Source of the DNA: Trichobilharzia szidati
Lineage: Eukaryota > Platyhelminthes > Trematoda > Strigeidida > Schistosomatidae
Assembly: GCA_944472155.2 (NCBI GenBank)
Contig: OX235275.1
Location: 30,742,865-30,806,864 of the forward strand
Reading direction: 5' to 3'
DNA length: 64,000 nucleotides
Positions within the stretch are counted from its first letter, which is position 1. Every line of letters starts with the position of its first letter. The notes beneath the pieces were generated by a model. It was given only the letters and a program-made list of their open reading frames with translations. It made no database searches and had not been told where the DNA came from. Shown piece by piece: positions 9,767 through 20,091 of the stretch. The translations under genes and the position numbers were made by a program.

Positions 9767-11495
9767 CAAAAGTCATCAATGTGAGCAAACATGAATAAAC
9801 ATGAACACACTACCCACGTGATCAATACAACCCTCGCTTTCACTTCACAATCAAGTTAACGGGCACCGTATTTGCTATTATTATTATTCTAAATATTATT
9901 TTTGGTTTGAAAATGTGAATTCATTGATTTTTGTGATTGTTCTCAGTGGTTGGTTGTGGGTTGACATGTGATGCGTTAGTTGGATGAGGTTGAAATGAAA
10001 TATCTTACGATTGTGCTCACGTCACCTAATCACGATAACTCATTGCATGGTTGATGGGTAATGAGAATATACACACACACACAAATGTATATGTTTTTTG
10101 AGTAAAATTGAATCTCAGGTTTCGACACAGTTTTAGATGAGTTTTGCATTTATCTAGGTGGAGTTGTATTTCAGTGTGCTTTGCTTTTGAGTTAGGAATA
10201 CTGTGTTAGATTGATTTTGGACATGGCTCTGTTCAGTATTGATGCATCCTTCTCCTAGAGGATTGTTCAACTGTTCTTATATTGGATGTGTGATATTTTG
10301 TGGTGGAATTGGGAGGATAACTATTGGCAGAATTGGTACACTGTGTTGTATTCAGTTTGTAGTTGAGACTGAGAGTGATTTGGCGATGTGGAAGACACTG
10401 TAGTGAAGTGAAAATTGTTTGTGATGATTTGTTGTTTGTCGACAGTTGGTTTATCTTTGCCTGAGGAATATTTCATTGATGTTTATGTTCAGTGTTGTGG
10501 TTGAGATGATCTCTGAGGAAGGTATTGATTGAATTTGTTCTCATTCGATGCATAAGAATAATGTTGTTGCCTTGAGGGTTATGTGGGTGGGTGATTGTAT
10601 CTCGGACTGTAGGTATTTAAGTGTTTGGATCGGACCTCGATGTTTGAAAGTTGATTTAGGAGGATGTCTAATTTTTTCATCCACTGAGTGACTCACTGAC
10701 TTACTCATTGGTGAAATTACCTATGGGGTTGTTTTCGGATTAAGGGGATTGTCAGATAATGTTTCATCTGATTACTCGATGTATTGGTGAATTTAAACTG
10801 TTCATGAAGGTATCTAAGCTGATCACATTGAATAATCTGCAGACACAAGACTCGATTACTAATCTACTGCTTGTGCGTGACTGAGGATTGGATTAACTTG
10901 TTTGATTTTGAATTAGGCGTCATGATTTTTGTGAGTCATCCCGTTCAATGTGACTGAGATTGCTCCCTAATGACAGTTGTTAGTGTTATGCTTATGTTTC
11001 GCCACGTAACTGAATTTGGAATTCGCTAGTCCTATCAGGTCCCAATGCGGTCACTTGATCACCTCGTAAACAATAAATGCATAGCTCAGTACTTGATGGT
11101 ATCATGGAAGCGCAATGTGCAAAAATATTTAATTAGGTGTGAAAAGCTTTCCCTGTTTTGAATGCTTTTCTGCTTGTTGGCGTTCCATGGCAATGCCCAT
11201 CATTTGAAGGCGTCTTTCTTAGCTCATTGTGTTGATTGTCATGATAGCTGTAATCTGCAGGCTATTGATTTGATACTTTCTACGATCGAAGGGTTTCATT
11301 TCATGCCTTCATCGCTAAGCAATGTCAGTTAGGCAACAATCGAAAACTGAGAAGCTGTTTCATATTACGTAGAATATCTGGTACCTGCTTGCAGCCTACA
11401 TTCACAAATCCTGTGCAGTCAAGGCTACTTTTCTGTCGGGTTTCAAGAAAGACAAGCTACTACTTAAGTAATGTATTATAATTCACTAGTGGAGG
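9290..11495 (-). repeat. Right arm of the giant palindrome
   Basis: Inverted relative of the left arm. It carries GT-rich word patterns on the plus strand and an (AT)n tract at 9736-9763. No tRNA head, RT motif or transposase motif is visible. Confidence 0.8.
9736..9763. repeat. (AT)n microsatellite
   Basis: A 28-base AT run in the right arm only. The left arm has a much shorter equivalent, so the repeat expanded after the arms separated. Confidence 0.9.
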
Positions 11496-11559
11496 GCAGC
11501 AACAATACCTCATCTATTGATGATTTATACAGTTTATGAAGGAATCTATGTTTATAAAA

Positions 11560-11935
11560 AATTCAAAGCTTGACTAACTCAAAACTTGAGAATTAATCCA
11601 TATATCGCTCATTAGCATCTAACTAAAGCTGGATAAATGTTAGTATTGAGCTTGAGTGAATGTGCTGTACATTGTATTTATGTATGAGAGTGTATGGATT
11701 CAACTTCGATGTTTCAACGTTGGTTTGCAGCTTTTTCGTTCACGCACTTACTCAGTGACTCTTGAATGGATACTTTCGTTTCATAGACTTATTTTGTTGC
11801 CTTCATATTCACCAATTTGTTCATTGAGGTGAATCGTAGCTATTGATAAAGGGATCTACAATGATATCAATGAAATTCTTTCAAACTAAACAATTTAAAA
11901 TTAACCCATCCATACTTTATGTCTGACTTATTTCC
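11560..11935 (-). repeat. Diverged relative of the palindrome arm, first part
   Basis: Words such as TCGATGTTT followed by a CACTGAGTGACTC-like stretch echo the right arm around 10635-10695. The similarity is weak but collinear with the continuation at 12480-12830. Two insertions of S2 separate the parts. Confidence 0.4.
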
Positions 11936-11939
11936 TTCC

Positions 11940-12065
11940 GCGTGAGCATTCTCAGATTCTAGATAGTTGGAGGCAATAATCGGCCACAGGAAGCCCTGCT
12001 CGACCTAGGTTTCGTGCTAGTTGGCACTCATCAGCAAGGCGTATTTGCAACCTTGAAGGAACTGC
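11940..12065 (-). mobile_element. S2 tRNA-hammerhead unit, reversed partial
   Basis: This is the hammerhead half of an S2 unit on the minus strand, ending near the start of the next, forward unit. The core is intact: TCATCAG at 12028-12034 is the complement of CTGATGA. The GAAA equivalent is at 12010-12013 and the GTC equivalent at 12002-12004. The tRNA head is missing. Confidence 0.75.
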
Positions 12066-12069
12066 ATCA

Positions 12070-12475
12070 AAGAAAGGACTAGACACGGCACATTAGTTAA
12101 TAGTGTCCAATCAAAATACCCACTACAGTCCTACAGGAGGTCAATTGCGAGCCCGAATAGCTCAGTGGTAACGTCTGTGACTGTAGCACTGGGTGGCGTG
12201 GGTTCAAATCTCAGAAGGGACATGAGTTCCTTCAAGGTTGCAGATACGCCTTGCTGATGAGTGCCAACTAGCACGAAACCTAGGTCAAGCAAGGCTTCCT
12301 TCCGATTGCCTCCAACTATCTAATATCATCAAATCAATGTGCACCGTGTTGGCGAGCTACCTAGAATGGTGGCCACATTGCAAATGCCTGACTGATAGAA
12401 TTCAGTCTGCACCAAAGAAAGGACTAGACACGTCACACTAGTTACTAATGTCTAATCGAAATTCTCAGATTCTAT
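12070..12475 (+). mobile_element. S2 tRNA-hammerhead unit with flanking tail of another unit
   Basis: A tRNA-like head begins near 12152 with A box TAGCTCAGTGG and B box GGGTTCAAATC near 12200-12212. A hammerhead follows at 12246-12296 and a 3' tail ends near 12470. The sequence just before the head (12075-12150) is the same kind of tail that follows the unit (AAAGAAAGGACTAGACAC in both), so units were joined tail to head, as in a tandem array or circular template. S2 differs from S1 in head and tail. Confidence 0.75.
12246..12296 (+). ncRNA. Hammerhead motif with fully canonical core in S2
   Basis: The core CTGATGA (12254-12260) has no change. Stem II is GTGC (12261-12264) with GCAC (12271-12274). 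GAAA follows at 12275-12278. Stem III is a tiny palindrome, CCTAGG, and the cleavage triplet GTC is at 12284-12286. Stem I can form as GCCTTG (12248-12253) with CAAGGC (12290-12295), leaving AAG (12287-12289) unpaired next to the cleavage site. The reversed neighbour keeps the same layout with compatible pairs. Confidence 0.75.
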
Positions 12476-12479
12476 TCAA

Positions 12480-12830
12480 AATTTGTAATTGTTAGGATTT
12501 ACTAAGTTTGGTGTAAGACAGGATGCTCCGTGATGATAATAGTTAGCGTTGGCATTGTACATAAGTCAACTGGCATAATTTGGAATTCGTTCGTTCATTT
12601 TGATTCCAATCTGGTCATTTCGTAAGCTATAGGTTCACGGCTCAGTGCTTGATGGTGTGAGTCAAGTGCACTATTGAAGAGTACCGAATTAGGATGGAAA
12701 AGGTATTCATCTCTGCCTGTCTTTGAACGGTTCTCTGTGTGATTTTGGTCCATAACAAATGCATGTTTGGTTGTCAATGGTTGATTGATTGATTGATGAA
12801 TTATGGTATATTTGGGGGGGGTATTATCGT
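12480..12830 (-). repeat. Diverged relative of the palindrome arm, second part
   Basis: The order of words matches the right palindrome arm around 10960-11190: a TAATGATTT-like stretch, AATTTGGAATTCG, CGGCTCAGTGCTTGATGGT, then a block ending in TTGAACG. It is a separate, older copy, which shows that the palindrome arm belongs to a dispersed repeat family. A (TTGA)n run lies at 12780-12797. Confidence 0.5.
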
Positions 12831-13029
12831 TTGAACCATGTCTAGAAGTGACTATCCTGTTTGATTTCTTTACCCTGGAGGAATACTTTTGTTTGAATAT
12901 GAGTTATCTGGTCGTGTAAGTATTGATAAATTTTGTTTTGCCTACTCCAACTGTTGTTGACTAAGAGACGTTGGTAAAGGAATCTACATTGGCATCGATG
13001 AAATCCCGATGAACCTAACTCTTAATCAT

Positions 13030-13611
13030 TTTCAAGTATTGGTTTCTGTAGGAATTTAGTTTGATTTGTTGGAGGATTACATCATCAGCTGACATCAGTT
13101 AGAGAACCATTGGAAAACCAGCTGGGAGTACTGGACAGCTGTTTCGTCCTAGTTTGGGACTCTTCATCAGTACGCACCCACTGGGATTCGAACCCAGGAC
13201 CTTCTGGTTACAAGGCGAGCTCGTATACCATTGAGCCACTGAGACCCAATCCAATGGCTCACTAGCGACTTGCCCTATTCAGGTAGGTAGTTACCTGGGG
13301 TTCTAGTGAGAAGTCGTGACTAGTAGGGTGCAGCAGATCGGGTGTGAGGACAAATACTCGCCGAAGACATTGGCTAGGGGTCGCGCTATGTCGGGAATTG
13401 TCAGAAGTTAGAATTCATAAGCCATTGGATCGGGTCTCAGTGGCTTAATGGTATACGAACTCACCTTGTAACCAGAAGGTCCTTGGTTAGAGCCCCGGTG
13501 GGTGCGTACTGATGAAGAGTCCCAAACTAGGACGAAACAGCTGTCCAGTACTCCCTGTATTTTTTCCAATGGTTCTCTAACTAATGTCAGCTCATGATGA
13601 AAATCCTGTAA
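13030..13611. mobile_element. S1 inverted pair
   Basis: A reversed S1 unit (13030-13260, truncated in its 5' leader) faces a complete forward unit (13256-13611). Outer ends are inverted copies of the S1 tail (AACTGATGTCAGCTCATGAT type). Forward tRNA head near 13436-13505, B box in a decayed form. The forward hammerhead at 13506-13556 has stem I GTACTG with CAGTAC, stem II GTCC with GGAC, and GAAACAGCTGTC, but the core reads ATGAAGA, with the conserved C3 changed. Confidence 0.8.
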
Positions 13612-14438
13612 ATTAGTCTACTTATTTTGCACTAGTTACTAATCTCTAAGGCAACTTGCTGAAGTTCTTATTAGATTTGGTGGTGATTTGCTGAGGTCAA
13701 CTAGTTTAAGTGTGAGGAATCCTTGACCTCTAATGAAATTACTAGAATTTATAATATCTTTGAAGTATTTTGTAGTACATTTCACATCGATTTTTCTCTA
13801 CTAGCATTAAATAACATTTATATTCCTGGGGAATGAAGAATTTACATGTAACCTATCTATGATGAAATTGTTTATACTCTTTATTCGGAACATTTAAAAT
13901 ATAAGGTGACGCAACACAAACACGCACACTTACAAATTCATCACGATGTCACTTTGATTCAAATACTTGATTAAAGTGTTTGTACAGTGGAAACCATGAA
14001 ACCAGTTACTAGAGCTGTCAATGGGTGATGCGCTGTGAGCTTGAATTCAAGGCAGGATGTAAGTTTCCTCAAATTTAAACACACAGACACACACACACAA
14101 ATGATACCTACATGTGTCTACAAGTGGGCAACCTACATGGAGAAGGATCATCTTAACAGCGTCTGAATTTCGCTCAGATATGTGAACATAATTTAATTTT
14201 ATTTGCGAGTCAATTGAAATACTATGACATAAAAGAAATTTGAGGAAATTTGATTAATTTCCTACAAAAAATGAACGTTTGGGTCAAAAAACTTAGAGAA
14301 TCACTGAATAGGACAACGAAGCATTTAAAGTTATTTTGTCGTTGTTTGAGACTCTTCAACAGTGAGCGATCAAGACCACACCAGGGATCATTATGTCGCG
14401 AATACATACACACACACAAGTTAGGATTCAAAGATCTT
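13612..14438. other. Unclassified DNA
   Basis: A CA-rich patch at 14083-14100 and a 63-codon frame at 14250-14441 that overlaps an opposite-strand frame. Neither looks like a known protein. I regard the region as non-coding. Confidence 0.35.
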
Positions 14439-14439
14439 T

Positions 14440-14495
14440 GAATTCCACCAGTCTGGGTATCTGAAAGGTTAACAGGTTGGCCTTGTAACTTCCCG
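14440..14495 (+). mobile_element. S1 unit, left half, split by CR1
   Basis: The tRNA head of S1 ending in CCTTGTAACTTCCCGG stops at about 14495. The matching continuation GGTCCTAGGTTCGATC is at 15192. The CR1 3' end lies between. Confidence 0.6.
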
Positions 14496-15191
14496 GGCTA
14501 CTGAAGAAAGACTATACCTTATTACGCAGGATGTTAGAAGTTGTCAGCAGGGTAAGCAACGTGCCACTTAACCAGCTTGTTAATATTCTGATTGACAGGC
14601 ATATGGACTCATGTGAAAAATGGGCCAAATCCATTTTATCTAACTCACAACACCCTCTTCACTCACAACTCTCCCCTTGCATCTCATCAGGCAAAACCAG
14701 AAGCCTACATAGAAAACTATATGCTCGCACCAGCAAGTACAAAAACTCAACCATACCCTACTCAGCTCGTGTTCTGTGTGATAAAGAAAGCATTCGGCGT
14801 GACACCTATAACTCATTTAATAGTCAGTAGAACAACTGGACCTCGTCTTTCCAACTCATATCATTAATAGGTACAACATTTTCTTTCTTTCTTTTCTTTT
14901 TCTCTCTCTCTCTTTTCTGTTATGTGCTGCTTTGTTGCTTTCTCTCGCTTACGCCAGTAAATATGACAGCACCTACTTTTGTAACACCTTCAAACACTGT
15001 TCAGCCTTACCTTTGCTACCGACATCCCAATATGTTGTTGTCATAATGAACTGAGATATCCTTAATCTATGTAGAATTTTATTTATTGATTATGTACTAA
15101 CTGGATGCAATACTGTAGTAAAAATGCTGAGAATTCCATTCTGTATCACAAGTACTATTTTGGAATAAAGCAAATTATTATTATTATTATG
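14496..15191 (+). mobile_element. CR1-like LINE, 5'-truncated 3' end
   Basis: The coding part starts inside the conserved LLKKDY segment of the CR1 C-terminus and continues as an open frame to about 14827. It matches the frame at 45213-45629 and its continuation (VVSRVSNVPLNQLV, then HPLHSQLSPC and KLYARTSKYKNSTIPY). The 3' untranslated region ends in a GGAATAAAGCAAATTATT tail with a TTA/ATT microsatellite at 15175-15191, which is the known style of CR1 3' ends. It inserted into an S1 unit. Confidence 0.75.
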
Positions 15192-15300
15192 GTCCTAGGT
15201 TCGATCACCCAATGTGGTCAAATGTGTCCGACTGCTGAAGAATTGCAAAGTACAGTAAAGCGCCTGTGTCTTAAAAAACTCTGTAGAGTGTTCTACTTTT
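15192..15300 (+). mobile_element. S1 unit, right half
   Basis: It begins inside the tRNA head at the B box (AGGTTCGATCAC) and runs into a degenerate hammerhead whose core reads CTGAAGA at about 15234-15240. The GAAA strand is no longer intact. Confidence 0.55.
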
Positions 15301-15805
15301 GAATGACTCTCACCTTCCTGACTGACACAGTCTAAATTGAACGTCATCATCCCTGAAAGACTGAGAAATTTCTCTCAAACATTCAATCATACCTTCCTTA
15401 TACTTTATGTCTTATTGTCTGGTTTTGCGCAAACAAAAAAAGACAGTAAACAAAAATATCTTAAAATCTTTGTAGGATAGTTTAGTGTCGAAAAAATATT
15501 TTCCTGACTTGAAAAAACATTTTTCACACATGAGGTTTTATAATTTGGCTGAAGAGGGGGATGGGAAGCTTAAATAAGGAGGCCATTTGCCATGTATATG
15601 CTATATATATGCAAATGAAACCATTTATATCTCTGTAATGTTATGAAAATGAATATATATACCTATACATATATATATATGTAGATAGATAGATAGATAG
15701 AGAGAAACCGGATAGTGTGATTTGAAAGGCAGTCATACTCCTAAGTAAGATTTGAATACAAGTTTACAGGCATTAAAATAACTCCGCAAACACAAATGAG
15801 CATAT
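15301..15805. other. Unclassified DNA with (GATA)n tract
   Basis: No coding signal. A GATA run lies at about 15682-15700, next to alternating AT. GATA/GACA-type simple repeats are common in repeat-rich DNA. Confidence 0.4.
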
Positions 15806-15809
15806 TGGT

Positions 15810-16196
15810 TGGAAGATATTAAGTTTATTTGGTCGGAGGATTGCGTCATGAGTTGACGTCGGTTAGAGAACCATCAGAAAACCAAGGAGAGAGTACTGCA
15901 CAACCAGTTGTTTCATCAGCCTAGTTTGGGACTCTGCTTCATCAGTACACATCCACCACCAGGGTTCGAATACAGGTGTTTCTGGTTACAAGATGAGCTA
16001 GCTCGTAGACCATTAGGCCACGGGGGCCTAATGCAATGGCCAGTGCATGAATTCTAACTTCTGACAATTCACGACATAGAGCGACAATTCGCAATGTCTT
16101 CCTCGATGAGTAACTGTCCTCACCTTCATCCAGTACTCCTTGCAGGTTTTCTAATAGTTCTCTAACCAATATCAGCTCATGATGAAATCCTGCAAC
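15810..16196. mobile_element. S1 inverted pair, right partner short
   Basis: A reversed S1 unit with tRNA head around 15955-16025 is followed by a forward S1 tail only (16133-16196). Outer ends are inverted. The hammerhead of the reversed unit is degenerate. Confidence 0.65.
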
Positions 16197-16479
16197 CTCT
16201 TCAGTCAATTATCTAGCTACCTTCAGCATGCATGGGTTAATTCACCTAAGACTATATACTACTGATGGAGTGAGAGTAGTACTTATGTACCACTGATTCA
16301 CATCAACCTGTAGTAATTGCTAGTCAGATCAAACTGCGTATTTGACAAATCACTGACTAATTTGCCAATTGTAAAATTTGATTTATGGTAATACCAGTTC
16401 GATCAAGTAGTCAGCTGGCTACAGATCAGCTGGTTTGAATTGATTAGGCTCTCTCAGTTGAGTCAACGAATTCGGGTTC

Positions 16480-16622
16480 ACCGCTGATGAGCAATGCCCC
16501 AAACAAAAGGAATGGTCATCCAGTAAGATAGGCAATTTCGCACCCAGCTGATGAGGACAGTATGGGATAGAAGAAAGTTGAGGTGTTGTTGAAGCCCTAT
16601 GTTCCACTTGGAACCCAAGGGA

Positions 16623-16635
<13 letters not shown>
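16480..16635 (+). mobile_element. RTE-A 3' end fragment
   Basis: Only the last 150 bases of an RTE-A, ending in CCCTATGTTCCACTTGGAAC and GGGAATATAATATAT. It runs into an (AT)n tract. The 5' flank to 16200 is unclassified. Confidence 0.6.

Positions 16636-16656
<21 letters not shown>
16628..16656. repeat. (AT)n microsatellite
   Basis: Lies exactly at the RTE-A 3' end, where this family normally has TAA-type repeats, so it probably grew out of the element's tail. Confidence 0.85.
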
Positions 16657-16658
<2 letters not shown>

Positions 16659-16789
16659 AAGCAAAAACAAAACTAGAACCTGTCGAATTTTAATAGTGTA
16701 AGATTGATGACAAGGGAAGTCTGTTTGATATTCACAGTGAATTTCGCAGTGTGTCAACCTATTTTTACATATATTCCTTTGACTTATTT

Positions 16790-17370
16790 CGTTTATCTAT
16801 ATGGCTGTGAGATATGGCCAATGATAGTGGAAGGCATTAAAAGTGACTAGGTGCCTTTGATCACATATGTTTGCGTTCTATCCCACATGTGTTCAGTCGT
16901 GTAATATGGTCAATAATACCGGTGCGAGGCGAAGAGTTTTAGGCAAAGAGGACAAGTCAACTGATAAGTTTGTGAAGCTACTTCGATCGAGATAGTTTGT
17001 AGACATTTTGCGCATACCCAACCATCGCCTTTATGGATGAGCAGTGTCAGCTGATACAGGAGTGGATTGACAAGGAATTAATTAAGGATGGAAAAACTGG
17101 TCAAGACTTTGAAAGACTGGTTGGTACCCTATGAAGGCCAGGTAACGATGACTGAAGACTATTGATGACATGAATCGAAATCATTCTCTAACTTTCTAAT
17201 CTCCTAGATCGATTAGATCCTCACGTTTTCCCACACAATTCTGTTAACCATAGTACTTTTAAATGTGTCTACCTTAGTGTGCTACATGGAGAGTGTAATA
17301 ACTTGAAGTGACGTGAACTCACTTCTGCACTAACTTTTATACTGAAACTCAGTAAGTAAGTCAGTCAGTC
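16790..17370 (+). mobile_element. RTE-B LINE C-terminal fragment
   Basis: Matches the family at 44073-44980 in order: GGCTGTGAGATATGGCC, a CGTTCTATCCCAC block, a GTGAAGCTACTTCGATCGAG block, and near the end the word GTGTGCTACATGGAGAGTG. In the coding sense the first block is the [12 protein letters not shown] motif of RTE-like C-terminal domains. All frames are broken. Confidence 0.6.
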
Positions 17371-17530
17371 GGTCGTCCATTTCACTGGATCTCAAAACGT
17401 CGACTTTCACGCATAAAAATCAGAAATACTCTTATGCAGTGATCTGAACAATAGTGTTAATACACACCCATAAATTGACTAATACTTTTAATAATCATTT
17501 GTACTATTTTAGAATCACAGAATATGAAAA

Positions 17531-17561
17531 TTATATATATATATATATATATGTATATATA
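17531..17561. repeat. (AT)n microsatellite
   Basis: AT run with one G interruption. Short frames overlapping it on both strands are low-complexity artefacts. Confidence 0.85.
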
Positions 17562-17720
17562 GACGCATATACGTGTATAAAATTTGAGGTCAAATATAGG
17601 CAAATAAATTATCTCATGAGAAGTGGTCAAAATATAAAACAATAATAAACTAGAATAAAGCAAGAACAACAGTGGTTCGTGCAGAAGAAAATGGTAACAT
17701 CACCTTTTATTTCGTTGGAT

Positions 17721-17724
<4 letters not shown>

Positions 17725-17764
<40 letters not shown>
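17725..17764. repeat. (AT)n microsatellite abutting RTE-A
   Basis: The AT run ends within a few bases of the 5' truncation point of the RTE-A copy that starts at 17766, suggesting integration next to or into the tract. Confidence 0.85.
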
Positions 17765-17765
17765 G

Positions 17766-19030
17766 GACCAGAACAAGCTGCATTCAGAAATGGCAAATCA
17801 TGTTCTGACCATATTGTAACTCTACGCATCATCATCGAACAAAGCATGGAATCACAATCAAACCTCTACCTCAACTTTAAAGACTTTGAGAAGGCCTTCG
17901 ACAGCGCAGCGTTGACCGTGAAGTAATTTGAAAACTACTCGAGTACTACAGTGTACCACAAATATTCATCAACCTTATTCATCAACAGCTGTACGACAAT
18001 GGCGCATGTCAAGTGATCCATAACGGAAAACTCAACGAAGCGTTTGGAGTAAACACAGGAGTCAGACAAGGTTGCTTATTATCACCAATGATATTCCTAA
18101 TTGTGGTGGACTGGACTGGATTATGCGTCGTCAGACAGTGAGAAACGAGAAGACAGGGATATCCTGGACAAAAGTGAAGAACCCAAAAGACCTGGATTTC
18201 GCGGATGATATATGTTTGATGTCACACAAAATCGAAGACAAAATCGACAAACTGGTCGAAGAAGCAGCCAGAGAAGACAGGACTCCAGGTGAACATAGAC
18301 AAGACGGAGGTTATGAAAATAACCAGCCAACATCAACAACAACAGCAGCAGCAGCAACATCCACCGCCAATCACCACCAACGGGAGGGATTTGAAAGAGG
18401 TTACTTCATTCACTTATCTAGGGAGCATTGTCTCAACTACACGAGGAACGGACGAGGATGTCAAATCGAGAATCAGGAAGGCGAGAAACACATTCATCAA
18501 CCTGAAACCAATCTGGAAATCTTCGTCACTCAGCATCAACAACAAAATGATTCCGATTTTCAATACAGACGTCAAGTCATTTCTTCTATACGGATCAGAA
18601 ACTTAGCGAGTCTTAAAGAATATTTCCAACAGCCTGTTGCAGACCTTTATCAACAACTGTCCGATCCGATGGCTAGAAAGAATCACCAACAAGAAACTAT
18701 GGGAAGAAACAAAACAAGAACCAATCGCCCAACAAATATGCAGGAGAAAGTGGAGATGGATTGGCCATACTCTGAGGAAACCATCAATGAGTGACATCAC
18801 TAGACAAGCCATTGCTCGAGTGGAAACCGAAAGGGAAGTGGCGAGTTGGTCGTCAGTGCGAGGTTGGGTGACTTGGAGGAGGTCATGTGAAGAGGAGATG
18901 AAAGGGTGTGGACACACTTGGAGCCAGGTGAAGACTCTAGCAGAGAACCGAATGCAATGGAGATGCACGGCTGAGCGCTATGTTCCTCTAGGAATTAAAG
19001 GAAAAAATAATGATAATGAATCTGACTGAG
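17766..19030 (+). pseudogene. RTE-A LINE: RT palm to 3' end, best copy
   Basis: The protein would copy its RNA at a nicked target. This copy starts in the fingers region (FRNGKSCSDHIVTLR) and runs to the 3' end. Visible in order: FKDFEKAFDS in palm motif A, the GVRQGC turn (18060 region), the catalytic FADD at 18198-18209 within LDFADDICLMSHKIED, a poly-Q and HPPP stretch at 18325-18370, VTSFTYLGSIVS, FLLYGSET, then RRKWRWIGHTLRKP and the basic C-terminus that ends near 19028 with a GGAAAAAATAATGATAATG tail. Motifs lie in different frames, so several indels exist. The endonuclease half is missing. Confidence 0.85.
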
Positions 19031-19204
19031 ATTGATCCGTCGACAAATAACTCAGCAGTATTAAGAATTCATAATTTGAAGTTATTTAGTCTGTGTATGA
19101 GTAGTTATCAATTGAAGGGATATGATGACCAGAGAATAAAGGTGTCCCTTATAGGTCATAAGTACCACTTCTTCAGTTACGAATTCCCTACTGGACTAGT
19201 GTTA
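19031..19204. other. Unclassified spacer
   Basis: No element recognised between the RTE-A tail and the CR1 duplication. Confidence 0.35.
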
Positions 19205-19654
19205 ATAATTGTAATAATACAGAACGGGATTTTCAGCTTTTTTTTTTGTACATATTGCAACAATTTACCTCCTTTTATAAATATGTACATGCATAAAATA
19301 TAAAATAGCAATAATAATGTTAAGTAATGAAACCACTATTAACAGAATGTTGGTGGGAACATTATGAAGTATAAGTAGATAGTGCCATAGATAATACATG
19401 TAATAATAATATTCTTTGCTTATACTTCGCAGTTCAGATTACTGACTGATGTAAAAAGTTTATAAGTTCTTCCTGATATCTGACTCTCCTTTCACACAAA
19501 AAATCCAGCTAAACATGGTTAGTATGGTAGAATTTTTATATTTACTACCTGTACGAGCATAAATTCTTATGAGATTGCTTCTGGTTTCACCACCGAAGAG
19601 ATAAAAGGCGAAAGTTACGGATAAGTAAAGAGGATGTTCGGTATCAGACAAGAC

Positions 19655-19913
19655 AGCCCTAGCCAAATTTTTTTCCTTCACGTTCCCAGCGGAACATAGG
19701 GCCTCAAGCTAGTAGCGTGAAGTTTCTGTAGCAGAGTTCAGTTCTTACAGGATGGGGTTGCTAGCCTCATGCCCAACCTCTCCTCTTTACCAGAATTACT
19801 TATGGCTTAGCTAGGTTAACGAGTGCGTCAGCCGGGGATCGAACCCCGGACCATGTGCACGGTCAACGAGCGTCCTAACCACTGTGCCACGGACGCACGA
19901 GCCCTAGCCAAAT
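19655..19913 (-). mobile_element. S3 tRNA-derived SINE with 14 bp target-site duplication
   Basis: The element (19669-19899) is flanked by perfect 14-base direct repeats AGCCCTAGCCAAAT at 19655-19668 and 19900-19913. On the minus strand it has a tRNA-like head with A box TGGCACAGTGGTTAGG and B box GGTTCGATCCCCGG, a body of about 150 bases and an A-rich 3' tail. It has no coding capacity. The matching locus at 41091-41113 has a single copy of the target with no insert. Confidence 0.92.
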
Positions 19914-20091
19914 GCTTGTAAGATTTGAAGTGCCTATCAACAAGAATGCCACTTAGCTGAGGAGTCAAAGGCACATCACTAACCCTACTTACAGGCCTCA
20001 ATGTTCTACGTAATATGACATAGTCTTTTTTGAGGAGTCCATGGAAGAATAAGTAGGTGGGGGGGGGAACAATTAAAAAGAGGAGTGGGCA

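Larger units (their letters stand above)
6735..11495. repeat. Giant imperfect palindrome, arms about 2.2 kb
   Basis: The two halves are inverted copies centred near 9140, with a spacer of about 290 bases (roughly 8985-9290). Matched landmarks are 6861-6880 with 11346-11363 (GAAACAGCTTCTCAGTTTTC), 7722-7740 with 10540-10556 around TTATGCATCGAATGAGAAC, and 8426-8465 with 9815-9855 around AAGCGAGGGTTGTATTGATC. Spacing is kept within tens of bases along the arms. Neither arm codes for a protein of useful length. The right arm has a longer (AT)n tract at 9736-9763 where the left has a short one near 8526. The size fits a foldback element or an inverted duplication. Confidence 0.85.

Noticed and set aside
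12152..12215. Possible functional tRNA gene
   Set aside because: A and B boxes are present, but the arms do not fold into a full cloverleaf by eye and the same head occurs in several copies joined to a hammerhead body, so it is an S2 head.
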